NCBI RefSeq assembly: GCF_030653755.1
Contig: NZ_JAURYU010000024.1
Coordinates: 1 to 64,000 of the forward strand
Length of the DNA: 64,000 bases
Source: Methylotenera sp.
GTDB taxonomy: Bacteria; Pseudomonadota; Gammaproteobacteria; Burkholderiales; Methylophilaceae
Direction: 5' to 3'
Below the pieces are notes generated by a model, which did not search any database, was not told where the DNA came from, and was given only the letters and a program-made list of their open reading frames with translations. Both the position numbers and the translations under genes were made by a program. This document shows, in pieces, positions 61,613-64,000 of this stretch. How positions within the stretch are numbered: position 1 is the first letter of the stretch; every line of letters starts with the position of its first letter.

Positions 61613-63150
61613 AGCTTCACCCTCGCCAAATTCTCTGCAATCGTTTGATTGAGTTTTTCTTCCTCCACCAACTGCGCTTCAAATTCTGCTTTTAGGGCGT
61701 TAAAGCGCTCGGCAAAGTTAAAGTCATCTTCATCATCGGGCAGGCCAACATAACGGCCTGGGGTGAGTACGTAATCGAGTTCTTTTACACGCTCTAGGCT
61801 AACAGATGCGCAAAAGCCTGCGATGTCTTGGTAGTTGCCGTTTGGGTTGCGCCAGTTGTGGTAGGTGTCGGTGATTTGTTTAATATCATCATGGCTCAGC
61901 TCTTTGGTACGGCGATTGATGAGGTGACCTAGGTTGCGGGCATCAATAAACAAAATCTCGTTACTGCGGTTTCTAAATTTGCCATTTGTTCTATTGCGGC
62001 TCATAAACCACAAAGCGGCGGGGATTTGCGTGTTTAAAAACAGTTTAGCTGGCAGGTTGACGATGCAATCAATCACGTTGCCTTGCTCAATCAGTGCTTT
62101 GCGGATGTCACCTTCGCCACTGGTTTTGCTGGTGAGTGCGCCTTTGGCCAGCACCACGCCTGCTTGGCCTGTGGGGGAAAGGTGGTAGATAAAGTGTTGC
62201 AGCCATGCAAAGTTGGCATTGCCAGCAGGCGGTACGCCATATTGCCAGCGGCCATCGGTGCGCAGTAGTTCGCCTGACCAATCACTTACGTTAAATGGTG
62301 GGTTGGCAATGATGTAATCAGCTTTAACATCTTTATGCGCATCATTTAAAAAGCTGCCTTCGTTGTTCCATTTCACCTGTGAGGCTTCAATACCACGTAT
62401 GGCAAGGTTCATTTTAGCCAAACGCCATGTGGTTTGGTTGCTCTCTTGCCCGTAGATGGAAATATCATTGACCTTGCCTTGGTGGTCTGCCACAAACTTT
62501 TCAGATTGCACAAACATACCGCCAGAGCCACAGCACGGGTCAAACACACGGCCTTGATATGGCTCAAGCATCTCGACCAATAACTCCACCACCGAGCGAG
62601 GCGTGTAGAACTGCCCACCTTGCTTGCCTTCAGCCAGCGCAAACTCACCTAAGAAGTATTCAAACACATGACCAAGCACATCAGCACTGCGCGATTTAGC
62701 ATCACCCAAGGCAATGTTGCCGACTAGATCAATCAACTGACCAAGGCTGGCAGGGTCTAAGTTGTCACGCGCAAATACTTTGGGTAACACGCCTTTAAGT
62801 GAGCTATTTTCAGCTTCAATGGCATCCATTGCGGCATCCACCATTTTGCCAATTTCTGGTTGCTTAGCTTGAGATTGTAAGTATGACCAACGTGCATCTT
62901 GTGGCACAAAGAATACGTTTTCTGCCGCGTATTCGTCTTTATCTTCAGGGTCTGCACCTGCGTACTCACCCTCCCCTGCTTGCAGTTTAGCAAAGTGCTG
63001 CTCAAATGAATCAGAAATGTATTTAAGGAAGATTAAGCCTAAAACAATGTGCTTATATTCCGCCGCATCTATGTTTTTGCGGAGTTTATCGGCGGCTTTC
63101 CACAGTTGTTTTTCTAGTGGTTCTGATTTTTGTTCTTTTTGTTGGGCCAT
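61609..63150 (-). CDS. hsdM: Type I restriction-modification DNA methyltransferase subunit M
   Basis: [47 protein letters not shown]; start chosen at MAQQKEQ. Confidence 0.96.
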   Translation of the reverse strand: MAQQKEQKSEPLEKQLWKAADKLRKNIDAAEYKHIVLGLIFLKYISDSFEQHFAKLQAGEGEYAGADPEDKDEYAAENVFFVPQDARWSYLQSQAKQPEIGKMVDAAMDAIEAENSSLKGVLPKVFARDNLDPASLGQLIDLVGNIALGDAKSRSADVLGHVFEYFLGEFALAEGKQGGQFYTPRSVVELLVEMLEPYQGRVFDPCCGSGGMFVQSEKFVADHQGKVNDISIYGQESNQTTWRLAKMNLAIRGIEASQVKWNNEGSFLNDAHKDVKADYIIANPPFNVSDWSGELLRTDGRWQYGVPPAGNANFAWLQHFIYHLSPTGQAGVVLAKGALTSKTSGEGDIRKALIEQGNVIDCIVNLPAKLFLNTQIPAALWFMSRNRTNGKFRNRSNEILFIDARNLGHLINRRTKELSHDDIKQITDTYHNWRNPNGNYQDIAGFCASVSLERVKELDYVLTPGRYVGLPDDEDDFNFAERFNALKAEFEAQLVEEEKLNQTIAENLARVKL

Positions 63151-63206
63151 TTTTAGCTTTTTTATCAAATATTAATTCAATTGTAGTTTAATTTATTTTC
63201 AATTAA

Positions 63207-63236
63207 ATAAAAAAAGCCCAATAAGGGCTTTTTTAT
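63207..63236. terminator. Rho-independent terminator after gyrB
   Basis: aaaaaaagccc-aata-agggctttttta. Confidence 0.8.
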
Positions 63237-63271
63237 TTTTAACTAAAATATCTTAGGTTTTTGGGAGATCT

Positions 63272-64000
63272 CTAAATATCTAAGTTATTAGCACCCAAAG
63301 CATTATTTTCAATAAATGCGCGTCTAGGTTCTACATTATCGCCCATCAATGTTGTAAAAATCTCATCTGCTGCAATGGCATCATCAATTTGCACTTTTAA
63401 TAAACGGCGCACTTTAGGGTCCATAGTGGTTTCCCATAACTGCTCTGGGTTCATTTCACCAAGACCTTTATAGCGCTGAATATTCAGTGTATTTTTAGCT
63501 TCGCCTTGTAGCCAATCTAAGGCTTGTTTGAAGGTTGAAACAGTTTGTTCTTTTTCGTTGCGCTTAACAATTGCACCTACGCCCACTAAGCCATTGAGCA
63601 TATTGGATGTTTTCAATAGCTGTCTGTAATCACCACTGCTTAAGAACTCAGCATTAATCACGCAACATTGCAGGTTGCCATGTACGTATTTATTAACCTC
63701 TAAGCGGTAAGCATTAGTTTCAGCATCAAATGCCACAATTACTTCACTGCCTACTGCACCTAAGATTGGACGTAACTTCTCAGCAATTGCATTAGCGCTA
63801 GCTTCTGTGCTTAGATTAATCTCACCTGCATCTTGAATCGCACGTAGTACGCTTTCATCATACAGTGAAGAAATACGGCGAATCACCGCTTCAGTTAACA
63901 CCACTTGTTTTGCGATTTCAGTTAACGCTTCATCTTTTAAGATACCAGCGTTAGTTTTTGTGTCTAGCTCTGCATTTTTTAGCGCTGATTGCAGTAGGTA
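63272..64000 (-). CDS. gyrB: DNA gyrase subunit B, C-terminal part (truncated by the window edge)
   Basis: [62 protein letters not shown]. Confidence 0.97.
   Translation of the reverse strand, partial: YLLQSALKNAELDTKTNAGILKDEALTEIAKQVVLTEAVIRRISSLYDESVLRAIQDAGEINLSTEASANAIAEKLRPILGAVGSEVIVAFDAETNAYRLEVNKYVHGNLQCCVINAEFLSSGDYRQLLKTSNMLNGLVGVGAIVKRNEKEQTVSTFKQALDWLQGEAKNTLNIQRYKGLGEMNPEQLWETTMDPKVRRLLKVQIDDAIAADEIFTTLMGDNVEPRRAFIENNALGANNLDI

Overview
The window appears to be a chromosomal segment from a beta-proteobacterial methylotroph (Methylophilaceae-like, judged from a Fae paralog, PqqA and overall gene content). The left edge carries a class II ribonucleotide reductase gene that ends at an in-frame TAG. 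The right edge is the 3' part of gyrB. Housekeeping genes include waaA, thiC with a TPP riboswitch, an RluB/RsuA-type pseudouridine synthase, uppP, mutY, htpX and terC. Signalling and transport modules include a TetR-controlled RND efflux operon, a TonB receptor/YfiR/GGDEF-EAL module and a sigma-54 two-component system. Accessory content: (i) an island with a m5C methyltransferase convergent with a GHKL-ATPase/PD-(D/E)xK-like protein plus a PIN/Phd toxin-antitoxin pair, inserted between intact thiC and a second thiC 3' end that differs only by synonymous changes plus one frameshift; (ii) a type I R-M locus next to gyrB, split by HicAB and a RAYT transposase with a REP array; (iii) a tightly coupled operon of thermostable-hemolysin-like GNAT, AMP ligase, heme-oxygenase-like metalloenzyme and SDR behind a near-consensus sigma-54 promoter. 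Unannotated small elements include an orphan pqqA, a 43-bp operator palindrome, a NrdR box, a switch-like leader upstream of the fae paralog, a MITE-like element and gene-end duplication scars. All homology statements come from reading motifs by eye; no database search was run.
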